Counted from the first letter of the stretch, positions 1 to 8,191 are shown. The stretch is 42,238 bases of DNA from DASVTU01 sp036387415 (GCA_036387415.1 DASVTU010000012.1:1-42238), one strand, 5' to 3'. The notes: a model not told the origin generated them from the letters alone. A program made the numbers and translations.

Positions 1-42
1 CGAAGGGCGACGTTGAACTTGCAAGTTCAACGTCGCCCTTCG
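1..42. repeat. 42-bp perfect palindrome downstream of lon
   Basis: Positions 1-20 and 23-42 are exact reverse complements, and the two central bases GC are themselves self-complementary, so the whole 42 bp is a perfect palindrome. It begins ten bases past the lon stop codon on the minus strand. A transcript would fold into a very stable GC-rich hairpin, so a terminator or 3' stabiliser role is the simplest reading. A T-tract would lie beyond the window edge and cannot be checked. The palindrome may extend further left. Confidence 0.85.
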
Positions 43-51
43 AGCAAAGCG

Positions 52-2487
52 TTAGTCGGCCATCGTCGGCGTGCTCTGCGATGGCGGGTCGGTCGTCCAG
101 ACGGGTGGGTGAGCGGCTCCGTCTGTGGCTCCGGCATCGGTCGGGCAAGCGTCTTCGAGCGCGAGTGCGAGCACTTCGTCAATCGTCTCGACGAGTTCGA
201 TGGTCATCGTGTCGCGCACCTCTTCGGGCAGTTCTTCGATGTCTTTCTCGTTGTCCTTCGGAATGAGCACGGTCGTGATGCCGTAGCGATGCGCCGCGAG
301 CAGTTTCTCTTTGACGCCGCCGACGGGCAACACTCTGCCACGCAGCGTTATCTCGCCCGTCATCGCCACCTCTCGACGCACAGGCACGCGCGCCAGCGAC
401 GAAGCCATCGCGGTGGCAAGCGTGACGCCCGCCGAGGGGCCGTCCTTCGGAATCGCCCCTTCGGGGATGTGGACGTGGAGGTCGCGCTTGCGTATGAATT
501 CGAGATTCATGCCGAGGCGTTCGGCGCGCGACTTGATACAGGTCAATGCGGCCTGCGCCGACTCCTGCATCACTTCGCCGAGTTTTCCGGTAAGCGTCAC
601 GTTGCCGCGACCGTTGGTGAGCGTCGATTCAATCTGCAAGACTTCACCGCCCACTTCCGTCCATGCCAGCCCGACGGCCAAACCGATTTCGTTTGTTGCC
701 GCCGCGTTCTGCTGTCTGAACTTGATGGGGCCGAGCATCTCGCGCACGCTCTCTGCGTTAACAATCTGCTTGAAGCCTTCGCCCGCATTCTCTGCGACCA
801 ACTTGCGCGCCACTTTGCGGCAGCAGGAGCCGATTTCGCGTTCGAGATTACGGACGCCCGCCTCGCGCGTGTAGGAATGAATGATTTCCAGTATGCCTTC
901 ATCTGTGAACTCGACCTGTTCGGCCTTCAAGCCACTGCCTTCCGCCTGCTTGACGACGAGATGGCGTTTGGCAATCTCCAACTTCTCGCGCTCGGTGTAG
1001 CCGGAGAGACGAAGGATTTCCAGACGGTCTTGAAGCGGCGGCGGAATCGTGTGGAGCACGTTGGCCGTCGCGATGAAGAACACTTTCGAGAGGTCATATT
1101 CAACGTCGAGGTAGTGGTCTTGGAACGTGTTGTTCTGTTCAGGGTCTAAAACTTCGAGGAGCGCGGCTGATGGGTCGCCGCGAAAATCCGCGCCGAGTTT
1201 ATCAACTTCGTCGAGCAGGATGAGCGGATTGACCGTGCCCGCCTTCTTCATCATCTGGATGATTTGACCGGGCAGAGCGCCGATGTATGTGCGACGGTGG
1301 CCGCGAATCTCCGCTTCGTCGCGCACGCCGCCCAGAGAGAGACGTACGAACTTGCGCCCCGTGGCGCGGGCGATGGATTTGCCCAGAGACGTTTTGCCGA
1401 CTCCCGGCGGGCCGACGAAGCAAAGAATCGAACCCTTCGGACTCTTGACCAACTGACGAACGGCCAGATGTTCGAGGATGCGGTCTTTGATTTTTTCCAG
1501 ACCGTAATGGTCGTCGTTCAAAACCTCTTCTGCTTTCGAGAGGTCTTTAATCTCTTTCGATTTCTGTTTCCAGGGCACGCTCAAGAGCCAGTCGATGTAG
1601 GTGCGCGAAACAGTGCCTTCGGCGGACATCGGCGGCATGGCTTCGAGGCGATGGAGTTCCTGCAAGGCTTTCTCTTTGGCTTCCTCGCTCATGCCCGCGT
1701 CTTCGATACGCTTGCGGAGGTCTTCCATCTCGGCCTTCTCGTCTTTGCGGCCAAGCTCTTTATGAATCGCTTTAATCTGCTCGTTGAGATAATACTCCTT
1801 CTGCGCCTTCTCCATCTGTCGCTTGACGCGTGCCTGAATCGTGCGGTCGAGTTGTCGCTTGTCAACTTCGAGTTCCATTATCTCGACGAGACGTTGTAGA
1901 CGCCCGTGCGTGGAGAAGATTTCCAGAAGTCCCTGTTTGTCTTCGACTGTGATGCGGAGTTGCGACGCGAGCGCGTCGGCTAAGTGCGACGTGTCCTGAT
2001 TCCTGAGCGCAGTTTGCAGCGCGTCGGTCTGCGCTTCGGGCGCGAGACGCAAGTGCTGTTCAACGAGTTGGCCGAGACGCTGGACGAGTGCTTCGATGCG
2101 TGCGCCCGTCTCCGCTACGGCGGGAGCGCGGCGCACGATGGCCGTGAAGGCACCGTTATTATTTTCGACGCGGATGGTGGTGGCGCGCTCACGTCCTTCG
2201 ACGACGACTTTGGTCTGCCCGTTCTCCTGTCGTTGCGCTTGAAGGATGCGGGCAATCGTGCCGACGCCGTAAATCTGCGTGGGCAGAGGTTCATCGACCG
2301 AGGCGTCGTGTTGCGTGGCGAGGAAGATGGTGCGGTCGGTGGCGAGCGCCTCTTCGAGCGCGCGTACCGAACCGGGGCGACCAATCTTGAACGCTACTTT
2401 GGTAAACGGAAAGATGACGACATCGCGTATCGGCACCATCGGCAGGCGCGTTATGTCTTTAGGTGCGTTGTCTGAATATTCGTCCAT
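52..2487 (-). CDS. lon: ATP-dependent Lon protease
   Basis: Lon is a homo-oligomeric cytoplasmic AAA+ serine protease that degrades misfolded and regulatory proteins. The 811-residue product has the full layout: an N-terminal substrate-binding LON domain (about 20-210), a coiled helical linker, an AAA+ module with Walker A GPPGVGKTS and Walker B LILLDEVDK, and a C-terminal protease domain. The catalytic serine lies in PKDGPSAG and the catalytic lysine in GGVKEKLL. A GTG 42 bases upstream (2529) would add 14 residues, but it falls beside a hairpin; the ATG at 2487 gives the usual family N-terminus and is preferred, although no strong ribosome site is visible. It is the last gene of the tig-clpP-clpX-lon cluster. 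Confidence 0.97.
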   Translation of the reverse strand: MDEYSDNAPKDITRLPMVPIRDVVIFPFTKVAFKIGRPGSVRALEEALATDRTIFLATQHDASVDEPLPTQIYGVGTIARILQAQRQENGQTKVVVEGRERATTIRVENNNGAFTAIVRRAPAVAETGARIEALVQRLGQLVEQHLRLAPEAQTDALQTALRNQDTSHLADALASQLRITVEDKQGLLEIFSTHGRLQRLVEIMELEVDKRQLDRTIQARVKRQMEKAQKEYYLNEQIKAIHKELGRKDEKAEMEDLRKRIEDAGMSEEAKEKALQELHRLEAMPPMSAEGTVSRTYIDWLLSVPWKQKSKEIKDLSKAEEVLNDDHYGLEKIKDRILEHLAVRQLVKSPKGSILCFVGPPGVGKTSLGKSIARATGRKFVRLSLGGVRDEAEIRGHRRTYIGALPGQIIQMMKKAGTVNPLILLDEVDKLGADFRGDPSAALLEVLDPEQNNTFQDHYLDVEYDLSKVFFIATANVLHTIPPPLQDRLEILRLSGYTEREKLEIAKRHLVVKQAEGSGLKAEQVEFTDEGILEIIHSYTREAGVRNLEREIGSCCRKVARKLVAENAGEGFKQIVNAESVREMLGPIKFRQQNAAATNEIGLAVGLAWTEVGGEVLQIESTLTNGRGNVTLTGKLGEVMQESAQAALTCIKSRAERLGMNLEFIRKRDLHVHIPEGAIPKDGPSAGVTLATAMASSLARVPVRREVAMTGEITLRGRVLPVGGVKEKLLAAHRYGITTVLIPKDNEKDIEELPEEVRDTMTIELVETIDEVLALALEDACPTDAGATDGAAHPPVWTTDPPSQSTPTMAD

Positions 2488-2530
2488 AATCAATAACTTT
2501 TCGTGGCTGACCAGAGCTACAGAAGGCACA

Positions 2531-2560
2531 AGGGCGAGCCACGCAGAGGCCGCTCGCCCT
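2531..2560 (-). promoter_or_regulatory. Hairpin in the 5' region of lon
   Basis: AGGGCGAGC at 2531-2539 pairs exactly with GCTCGCCCT at 2552-2560 across a 12-base loop. It lies 44-73 bases upstream of the preferred lon ATG and would be in the lon leader or in the clpX-lon read-through transcript. It has no T-tract and does not match the CIRCE operator. It could be a weak attenuator or an mRNA-stability element; the role is inferred. Confidence 0.5.
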
Positions 2561-2620
2561 GTCCTCTTTAAGAAATGATTTTAGACTATTTTCAGCCCCT
2601 CCGCCACTATGAAGGCAAAA

Positions 2621-2715
2621 TGAAAAATTAAAAGGGGAAAATGCAAAAAGGAAGAAGCGACAACTTTCGCGCTCCTTCCTTCTGACATTTCTAATTTTGA
2701 CTTTTTAATTTCTCA
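2621..2715. repeat. AT-rich inverted-repeat element, clpX-lon spacer (copy 1)
   Basis: The left arm is purine-rich and the right arm pyrimidine-rich. TGAAAAATTAAAA (2621-2633) pairs with TTTTAATTTCTCA (2703-2715) with one mismatch, and AGGAAGAAGCG (2649-2659) pairs with CGCTCCTTCCT (2670-2680) with one mismatch. The centre contains CAACTTTC. The right end includes the clpX stop codon. The element aligns along its length with the spacer at 33295-33383, with the same outer arms, inner AATG and ACATT blocks and CAACTTTC centre. The two are probably copies of one mobile or exapted palindromic element. Confidence 0.7.
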
Positions 2716-3954
2716 GGCGGCTTCGTCAACGCCCGTCAGTGCTTCGCCCGGAATGGCGCGGCGACGCTCGACCATCTCGGTCGTTATGACGAACTCTTTG
2801 ATGCGTTTCTGCGACGGAAGCGTATACATGGCGTCGAGCAGCAGTTCTTCCATAATCATCATCAGTCCGCGCGCGCCGACCTTGCGTTCAACCGCCTGCT
2901 TCGCGATGGCGCGCAGTGCGTCGTCCGAGAAGCGCAGTTTCACGTTGTCGTAGTCGAACTTCTTTTGATACTGCTTGATGAGCGCGTTTTTCGGTTCGGT
3001 CAGGATGCGTATGAGCGCGCCTTCATCGAGTTCGTGGAGCACGCCCGTCACGGGCAGGCGACCGACGAATTCTGGAATCAGACCATAGCGCACAAGGTCT
3101 TCGGGTTGCACCTGCGAGAGCGCATCGGCGTAGCGGTCAACGCCGCCCTTAATCTCTGCGTGAAAGCCCATCGACTTGTTACGCAGACGCCGCTCGACCA
3201 CCTTTTCGAGTCCGACGAATGCGCCGCCACAGAGAAAGAGAATGTTAGTGGTATCGACGGGGAAGAATTCCTGATGCGGATGCTTGCGTCCGCCCTGCGG
3301 CGGGACGTTGGCGACCGTGCCTTCCAGAATCTTCAAGAGCGCCTGCTGCACGCCCTCGCCCGACACGTCGCGCGTAATCGAAGGATTCTCGTCCTTGCGG
3401 CAAATCTTATCAACTTCGTCGATGTAGATGATGCCCTGCTGCGCGCGTTCAACGTCGCCGTTAGCGGCCTGCAAGAGTTTAAGGATGATGTTTTCAACGT
3501 CTTCGCCGACGTATCCCGCTTCGGTGAGCGTCGTCGCATCGACGATGGTGAAGGGAACCGAGAGCATACGCGCGAGCGTCTGCGCCATCAGGGTCTTGCC
3601 CGTACCGGTGGGGCCAATCAGGAGGATGTTCGACTTTTGAATCTCGACATCCGAACGCCTGCGCGCCATCTCGATGCGCTTGTAATGCTGATAGACGGCG
3701 ACGGCGAGACGCTTCTTGGTCTCCTCCTGACCGATGACATACTCGTCAAGAAAATTCTTTATCTCGGCGGGCTTCGGCAGAGGCGGACGCGTCGCGACGG
3801 CTTCGGCCTGCTGGTCGTCCGTGATTATCTCATTGCAGATGTCAATACATTCGTTGCAGATGTAGACGGTCGGGCCGGCGATAAGCTTTTTCACTTCGTT
3901 CTGCGATTTACCGCAAAACGAGCAGCGCAACGTGTCATCGGTTCGACGTACCAT
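2713..3954 (-). CDS. clpX: ATP-dependent Clp protease ATP-binding subunit ClpX
   Basis: ClpX is the hexameric AAA+ unfoldase that recognises tagged substrates and threads them into ClpP. The 413 residues match the usual length. The N-terminal zinc-binding domain has Cys11, Cys14, Cys33 and Cys36 (CSFC and CNEC). The AAA+ domain carries Walker A GPTGTGKT near residue 115, Walker B IIYIDEVDKI, and the arginine-rich sensor region VGARGL. A ClpP-docking IGF loop is not obvious in its canonical form; LFLCGGAFVGLEKVV is the conserved following segment. It lies 95 bases downstream of clpP and is probably co-transcribed with it, with a hairpin between them. Confidence 0.97.
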   Translation of the reverse strand: MVRRTDDTLRCSFCGKSQNEVKKLIAGPTVYICNECIDICNEIITDDQQAEAVATRPPLPKPAEIKNFLDEYVIGQEETKKRLAVAVYQHYKRIEMARRRSDVEIQKSNILLIGPTGTGKTLMAQTLARMLSVPFTIVDATTLTEAGYVGEDVENIILKLLQAANGDVERAQQGIIYIDEVDKICRKDENPSITRDVSGEGVQQALLKILEGTVANVPPQGGRKHPHQEFFPVDTTNILFLCGGAFVGLEKVVERRLRNKSMGFHAEIKGGVDRYADALSQVQPEDLVRYGLIPEFVGRLPVTGVLHELDEGALIRILTEPKNALIKQYQKKFDYDNVKLRFSDDALRAIAKQAVERKVGARGLMMIMEELLLDAMYTLPSQKRIKEFVITTEMVERRRAIPGEALTGVDEAA

Positions 3955-3997
3955 AGGCGTTTGAGGGAACTCCGTTGAAGATGGTCGATAGACGTTA

Positions 3998-4037
3998 GAC
4001 GACGGACGAGGATTGCGATGTTCTATCGTCCGTCGTC
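3998..4037. repeat. Inverted repeat between clpP and clpX
   Basis: GACGACGGACGA (3998-4009) pairs exactly with TCGTCCGTCGTC (4026-4037) around a 16-base loop. The arms are made of an iterated GACG/GACGGAC word, and the right side continues the same word to about 4044 (CGTCGTCCGTCGTCGG). It fills much of the 95-base clpP-clpX spacer. It lacks a T-tract, so partial termination or an mRNA processing or stability site is more likely than a strong terminator. Confidence 0.65.
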
Positions 4038-4049
4038 CGTCGTCGGTAA

Positions 4050-4634
4050 CTACTCGCGGTGTGCGATTACTTCATCAATCAAGCCGTATTCTTTAGCCTG
4101 CGACGACGACATGATGCGGTCGCGTTCAACGTCGCGCTCGATGATTTCGTAAGACTGTCCGGTATGCTTGGCGAGAATGTTGGAGGTCAACTCGCGCATA
4201 CGGATAATCTCCTCGGCCATGATGCGTATGTCCGTGGCCTGACCCTGCGCGCCGCCCGAAGGTTGGTGAATCAGGATACGCGAATTGGGAAGCGCAAAGC
4301 GTTTGCCCTTCGCGCCCGCCGCGAGCAAGAGCGCGGCCATCGAAGCACACTGGCCGACGCAAATGGTCGTCACGTCGGGACGGATAAACTGCATCGTGTC
4401 GTAAATCGCCATGCCTGCCGTGATTGAACCGCCGGGAGAGTTGATGTAGAGATTGATGTCTTTCTCAGGGTCTTCGGCTTCGAGAAAGAGCAGTTGAGCG
4501 ACAATCAGATTAGCAATCTGGTCGTCGATGGGCGTGCCGATGAAAATGATGTTGTCTTTGAGTAGGCGCGAGAAAATGTCGAAGGCGCGTTCGCCGCGCG
4601 ACGTTTGCTCGACCACCATTGGAACTAAAGCCAT
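4050..4634 (-). CDS. clpP: ATP-dependent Clp protease proteolytic subunit ClpP
   Basis: ClpP forms the tetradecameric serine-protease barrel that works with ClpX. The 194-residue product has the catalytic triad in its usual places: Ser98 in GQCASMAA, His123 in ILIHQPSGG, and Asp172 in ERDVERDR. The oligomerisation signature INSPGGS is at 64-70. Length and N-terminus (MALVPMVVEQTSRGERA) are canonical for a processed ClpP. It sits between tig and clpX, as in many bacteria, and is expected to share their transcript. Confidence 0.98.
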   Translation of the reverse strand: MALVPMVVEQTSRGERAFDIFSRLLKDNIIFIGTPIDDQIANLIVAQLLFLEAEDPEKDINLYINSPGGSITAGMAIYDTMQFIRPDVTTICVGQCASMAALLLAAGAKGKRFALPNSRILIHQPSGGAQGQATDIRIMAEEIIRMRELTSNILAKHTGQSYEIIERDVERDRIMSSSQAKEYGLIDEVIAHRE

Positions 4635-4700
4635 ACCGTAACTCCCAAAACTCCTGCCACTGTTATTGTATCACCAGACGAGACGTTTGCCTGCGAGAAA

Positions 4701-6218
4701 TTAACTCTCATCTCCGGTGCGTGTGGGCGACGACTCCGCGTTGTGTTCGCCGACGGCTGCTGCCGCCGTGTTGACTCCTGCCGCAGAAGAAGTTGCATTG
4801 TTGGCGGTGGCCGTCGTCTCGCTCTCTTGAGTTTCAGACGGCGCGTTTGCATCGGCAGCGTCGGCAGTTTCCGCCTCCGCTTCTTCGCGCCACTCTTCGT
4901 CTCGCACGCTCGCGTTTTCAATGATGAGGTCGAGCGCCTTGCGGTGGCGCAACCTGTCGGCGATGCTACGTTCGCCTCCTTGCTTTGTCAAGGCAGCACG
5001 TACTTGTTCCACTGTTTGTCGCGTGCCCTGTGCGATGGAATTGATTTCGTCTTCAATCTCTTCCTCGGTCACGTCGATGTTTTCCTCGTCGGCGATGCGT
5101 TCGAGCAAGAGCGAACCGCGCATGTCGCGGTCGGCCTGTTCGCGCATCATGCCGCGCAAGCTCTCCCAGTTCATGTCCTGCGAACGCGGGTCGAGACCGC
5201 GTTGCACCATGTCCTGAAGCGTCGAACGCAAGAGGCTATTGGTCTGATGCTCAAGCAGGGTTTCGGGAACTTCAAACTGATGAGCCTCAATCAACTTGTT
5301 CATCACCTCTTCGCGCATGCGCTGTTCGGATTCAAACTTCGCGCGCCCCGCGAGATTCTCGCGCACGCGTTCCCGCAGTTTCTCCATCGTATCAATATCT
5401 TCGCCCAGACTCTTCGCCCACTCGTCGTCCATTTCGGGCAGTTCTTTGAGACGCACCGCCGTCACCGTCGCCGTATATTCAACCTCTTTGCCCGCTAATC
5501 CTTGCGAAGAAAAATCTTCGGGGTAGTTGATGGTAAAAGTCCGCACGTCGTCGGCGCGCGCGTCGAGCAGATGGCTAGTGAAATCCTCAAGCACGCCTTC
5601 GCCGCCGAGCACTACGTCAACCTCGTCGGCCTTGATGGGTTCGTCGGTCGATTCGAGGAGGTTGCCTTCTTCGTCTCTCTTGATGAACTTGCCTTGAAAA
5701 TTAACGGTCACGGTATCGCCGACCTGCGCGCCACGGTCTTCGACGGGTTGGAGCGACGCAGACGATTCGCGCAAGTTCTGAATCAACTCGTCCGCCATCT
5801 CGTCCGTCACCGGACGCACGCGACGCGACGCTTCGACGCCCCTGTACTGGCCGAGTTCGACATCGGGAATAACTTCGACGTGCGCGTGGACGGAAATCGG
5901 CTGCTCGCCGAATTTGTTGAGCGCCGCATCGTTGTCGAGATGTATGTCGGGTTCGCCGATGACGTTGAGCTTTGCTTCCACAATTGCGTCGCCAATCGCC
6001 TTCGGCACAATCTCCTGTAGCACTTCGCTGCGAATCTCGTTTTTGAAACGCTGGCGTACAACCGCGCGCGTCGCATGTCCTTTGCGAAAACCCGGCACGG
6101 TGGCGAGACGCGCATAACGGTCGCTGATGTCGTCGTATGCGGCGCGCACTTCGGCGGCGTCAATCTCGATTTTCAGTTCTTTACGTGTCGCTGAATGGTC
6201 AACCAATTCTGTCTTCAT
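4701..6218 (-). CDS. tig: Trigger factor (ribosome-associated chaperone and peptidyl-prolyl isomerase)
   Basis: Trigger factor binds nascent chains at the ribosome exit tunnel. The 505-residue product has an N-terminal ribosome-binding domain with GFRKG in the signature loop, followed by HATR instead of the common KVP. It then has an FKBP-type PPIase domain from GDTVTVNFQGKF to about residue 245, and a helical C-terminal chaperone domain. The last 60 or so residues are an Ala/Thr/Glu-rich tail of low complexity beyond the folded domain, which is longer than in E. coli TF. The start is taken at MKTEL; an in-frame ATG seven codons upstream lies in the hairpin that ends the tRNA-Leu transcript. 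clpP starts 66 bases downstream. Confidence 0.95.
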   Translation of the reverse strand: MKTELVDHSATRKELKIEIDAAEVRAAYDDISDRYARLATVPGFRKGHATRAVVRQRFKNEIRSEVLQEIVPKAIGDAIVEAKLNVIGEPDIHLDNDAALNKFGEQPISVHAHVEVIPDVELGQYRGVEASRRVRPVTDEMADELIQNLRESSASLQPVEDRGAQVGDTVTVNFQGKFIKRDEEGNLLESTDEPIKADEVDVVLGGEGVLEDFTSHLLDARADDVRTFTINYPEDFSSQGLAGKEVEYTATVTAVRLKELPEMDDEWAKSLGEDIDTMEKLRERVRENLAGRAKFESEQRMREEVMNKLIEAHQFEVPETLLEHQTNSLLRSTLQDMVQRGLDPRSQDMNWESLRGMMREQADRDMRGSLLLERIADEENIDVTEEEIEDEINSIAQGTRQTVEQVRAALTKQGGERSIADRLRHRKALDLIIENASVRDEEWREEAEAETADAADANAPSETQESETTATANNATSSAAGVNTAAAAVGEHNAESSPTRTGDES

Positions 6219-6221
6219 AAA

Positions 6222-6262
6222 ACTGAAAAGCCCGCCCATTCTGCCGAACGCTTCGGGCGGGC
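6222..6262 (-). terminator. Terminator-like hairpin after tRNA-Leu, just before tig
   Basis: On the minus strand GCCCGCCC and GGGCGGGC (6255-6262 and 6230-6237 on the plus strand) form an 8-bp GC stem, followed by TTTTCAGTTTT. It lies between tRNA-Leu and the tig ATG, only a few bases upstream of that ATG. It probably terminates the tRNA transcript, and it could also attenuate read-through into tig. Stem and T-rich tail are directly visible; function is inferred. Confidence 0.65.
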
Positions 6263-6318
6263 ATCCTTCCTCAAAGAAATTTATAAAATGTTACCGACCA
6301 ACATCGCTCGAAATTCAA

Positions 6319-6400
6319 TGCGAAAGGGGGGACTCGAACCCCCACACCTTTCGGTACCAGATCCTAAGTCTGGCGCGTCTGCCAATTCCGCCACTTTCGC
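6319..6400 (-). tRNA. tRNA-Leu (anticodon UAG)
   Basis: The reverse complement folds as a class II tRNA. Its acceptor stem is GCGAAAG/CTTTCGC, the anticodon arm is CCAGA-CTTAGGA-TCTGG with anticodon TAG, the long variable arm is TACCGAAAGGTGT, and the T-loop is GTTCGAGTC. The discriminator base is A, and CCA is not encoded in the DNA. It reads CUA-family leucine codons. Confidence 0.96.
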
Positions 6401-6463
6401 AGATGCTTTGCCCGCGCGCTCCCCTACAGAAGCGATACGCGGCCATCACGTCGATACTTATTC

Positions 6464-6493
6464 TTTATAGCGCCAGAAAGCACACGGAAGCAA
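6464..6493 (-). promoter_or_regulatory. Candidate promoter for tRNA-Leu
   Basis: On the minus strand, TTGCTT (6488-6493) and TATAAA (6464-6469) are separated by 18 bases. The -10 lies 63 bases upstream of the tRNA 5' end. Only a moderate match to the housekeeping sigma consensus. Confidence 0.4.
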
Positions 6494-6574
6494 ACGCCGG
6501 AGAGTCAAAAACTTTCTGCGCGCCTCGTCGGACGAAGTTAACGCATCGCCGGAGACGCTCGTACGCGTTTGCCC

Positions 6575-7318
6575 TCACACGCGTCGCAGCGGCCAGACGG
6601 CGACCTCCAAAGCCTCTGCGCAATGCAGGAGCGGTTCGCCTGCGGGCGTCGGTAGCCCGTGTGATTCAATCATGGTCGAACGATAAGACGACACATCCGC
6701 GCGGCAAAGCGGCCACGAAGGATGAAAGATGCGGCAGCGATAGACCTGTTCGCGCCGGGCCGCATAGAGGCAATAACGCTCTGTGAGAAAAAACGTGAGC
6801 GAATCGGGTTCGGATTGCGTGAGCGGTTCGCCGACTGTCCACGTCGCGTCGAAATCGGCGGGCGGCGCTTTGGCGTGCGTGCGTCGGGAGTGGTAGTCGA
6901 TGGTGCGAGAGTGTTGCCGCAGGCTCATGCGTGCGTTGAAGTATGGGAGGTAGAAAAAACGCCGCGCGCCCCAGACGGCGAGCGCGCTGTTGGCGTCGAG
7001 CGACATAAACCAGACGCCAGGCACGCCGTCTAGATGGACGTAGGTGCGTACGTTCAATTCGTGCAACTGGCTCAAATACGGCATGGGCGGCGCGAAACTC
7101 GGACGCACGCCCCACATCGTAAACGGCACGACACCTATCCAGGCGTCGCCTTCGTAAGTGTCAATCGTCAGACGACGCGGGATGAGAGGGCGCAGCAGTT
7201 CGGAGCGAATCGGCCAGTGCATAAAGAGGAGCTTGCCCCAGTTCTGCCGCATGACCGGAACACCAGCCGGACGCCTGCGAAGCGAGAGGCGGTCAATCTT
7301 TCCCGTCGCCTCAGACAT
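6575..7318 (-). CDS. DUF2071 / YqjF-like protein
   Basis: The 247-residue product resembles the DUF2071 (YqjF, COG3361-like) family, whose fold is related to acetoacetate decarboxylase. Family features visible include the N-terminal WGKLLFMHWPI segment, LIPRRLTIDTYEGDAWIGVVPF, the ELNVRTYV strand, GVWFMSLDA, and the C-terminal LHCAEALEVAVWPL. No reaction has been established for most members, so the function is left open. It starts at an ATG with GGAGAGG seven bases upstream. It is divergent from the phosphatase-like gene at 7472 and is not obviously in an operon. Confidence 0.85.
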   Translation of the reverse strand: MSEATGKIDRLSLRRRPAGVPVMRQNWGKLLFMHWPIRSELLRPLIPRRLTIDTYEGDAWIGVVPFTMWGVRPSFAPPMPYLSQLHELNVRTYVHLDGVPGVWFMSLDANSALAVWGARRFFYLPYFNARMSLRQHSRTIDYHSRRTHAKAPPADFDATWTVGEPLTQSEPDSLTFFLTERYCLYAARREQVYRCRIFHPSWPLCRADVSSYRSTMIESHGLPTPAGEPLLHCAEALEVAVWPLRRV

Positions 7319-7437
7319 CGCTTGCCTCTCCGTCTGTCACGTCGTTTACGTGTGCTGCTGCGTCATCTGTCTCTAACGATTCATCTCTTCTCATGCGCGT
7401 TATTGTATTCTTATTTCGCGCGTAGATGTGAAGATGT

Positions 7438-7443
7438 TATGAT
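7438..7443 (+). promoter_or_regulatory. Possible -10 box for the phosphatase-like gene
   Basis: TATGAT lies 28 bases upstream of the chosen ATG in the divergent spacer between the DUF2071 gene and the phosphatase-like gene. No convincing -35 box is seen 16-18 bases upstream, so this is weak. Confidence 0.25.
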
Positions 7444-7471
7444 GCGGCGCGAAACAGAAAGAGAGGCGTTT

Positions 7472-8191
7472 ATGCATCGAGCAAATGGGGATGGTTTCAT
7501 CGTGCGAGGATTTGGCAGGTTGATAGCGTTCGTCGTTGTCACGTCGGCGTGTGCGATGTCGGCGACGGCGCAAGACGCGCCGCGTTATCGAGAGTTGCCG
7601 AACTTTCAACGAGTCAACGAGCGACTTTATCGCGGCGGGCAACCGCGAGAAGGCGGTATGAAAAAACTTGCCGAACTCGGTATCAAGACCATCATCAACC
7701 TGCGCGACGATGACCGCCGCGCCGAGCAAGAAGCGACGGAAGCCGAGCGCGCGGGTCTGCGCTACTTCAATGTGCCCTTCGGCAACTACAGCCGCCCGCA
7801 AAAACAACAACTCGAACAAGTGCTCGCGCTCATCGACACGCACGACAACCAGCCCATCTTAGTTCATTGCAAACACGGCGCAGACCGCACAGGCACAGTC
7901 GTTGCCGCCTATCGCATCACACGCGACAACTGGATGGCTGACGAGGCGACACGCGAAGCCGAGCATTACGGCATGAGTTGGACGCAGTTTGAGATGAAAG
8001 ATTTCATCAACGACTATTACAGGCATCAAGCGCGTTGCATGGACGTTGCTACTGTTGCACCATGCGTGCAGCCGAAGCACTCGAAGACACATGCCGTCGC
8101 CACGGCCTCCATCGCGACACGCCACGCGCTCGCAAAATCCTACGTCTCGACGCGCAAGGGTCTGCAACGCTTGAAAAAAGCCGTTCTCTAG
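7472..8191 (+). CDS. Secreted dual-specificity-type (Cys-based) phosphatase
   Basis: The 239-residue product has an N-terminal hydrophobic segment (about 15-33) ending in SATAQDA, a plausible signal peptidase I site. The catalytic loop is HCKHGADRTG, giving the CX5R motif with Cys133 and Arg139. The preceding LYRGGQP and GIKTIINLR segments are typical of the PFA-DSP/Siw14-like and DSP families, which act on phosphotyrosine or inositol polyphosphates. The start is the ATG preceded by AGAGAGG; a longer reading frame upstream lacks such a site. The C-terminal 50 residues (after about 190) are unlike the family and may be a disordered tail. Export of such a phosphatase implies a periplasmic or extracellular substrate. 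Confidence 0.85.
   Translation: MHRANGDGFIVRGFGRLIAFVVVTSACAMSATAQDAPRYRELPNFQRVNERLYRGGQPREGGMKKLAELGIKTIINLRDDDRRAEQEATEAERAGLRYFNVPFGNYSRPQKQQLEQVLALIDTHDNQPILVHCKHGADRTGTVVAAYRITRDNWMADEATREAEHYGMSWTQFEMKDFINDYYRHQARCMDVATVAPCVQPKHSKTHAVATASIATRHALAKSYVSTRKGLQRLKKAVL

Noticed and set aside
13..1149. 378-codon plus-strand open frame opposite lon
   Set aside because: Antisense to the conserved Lon AAA+ and protease domains; no independent support.
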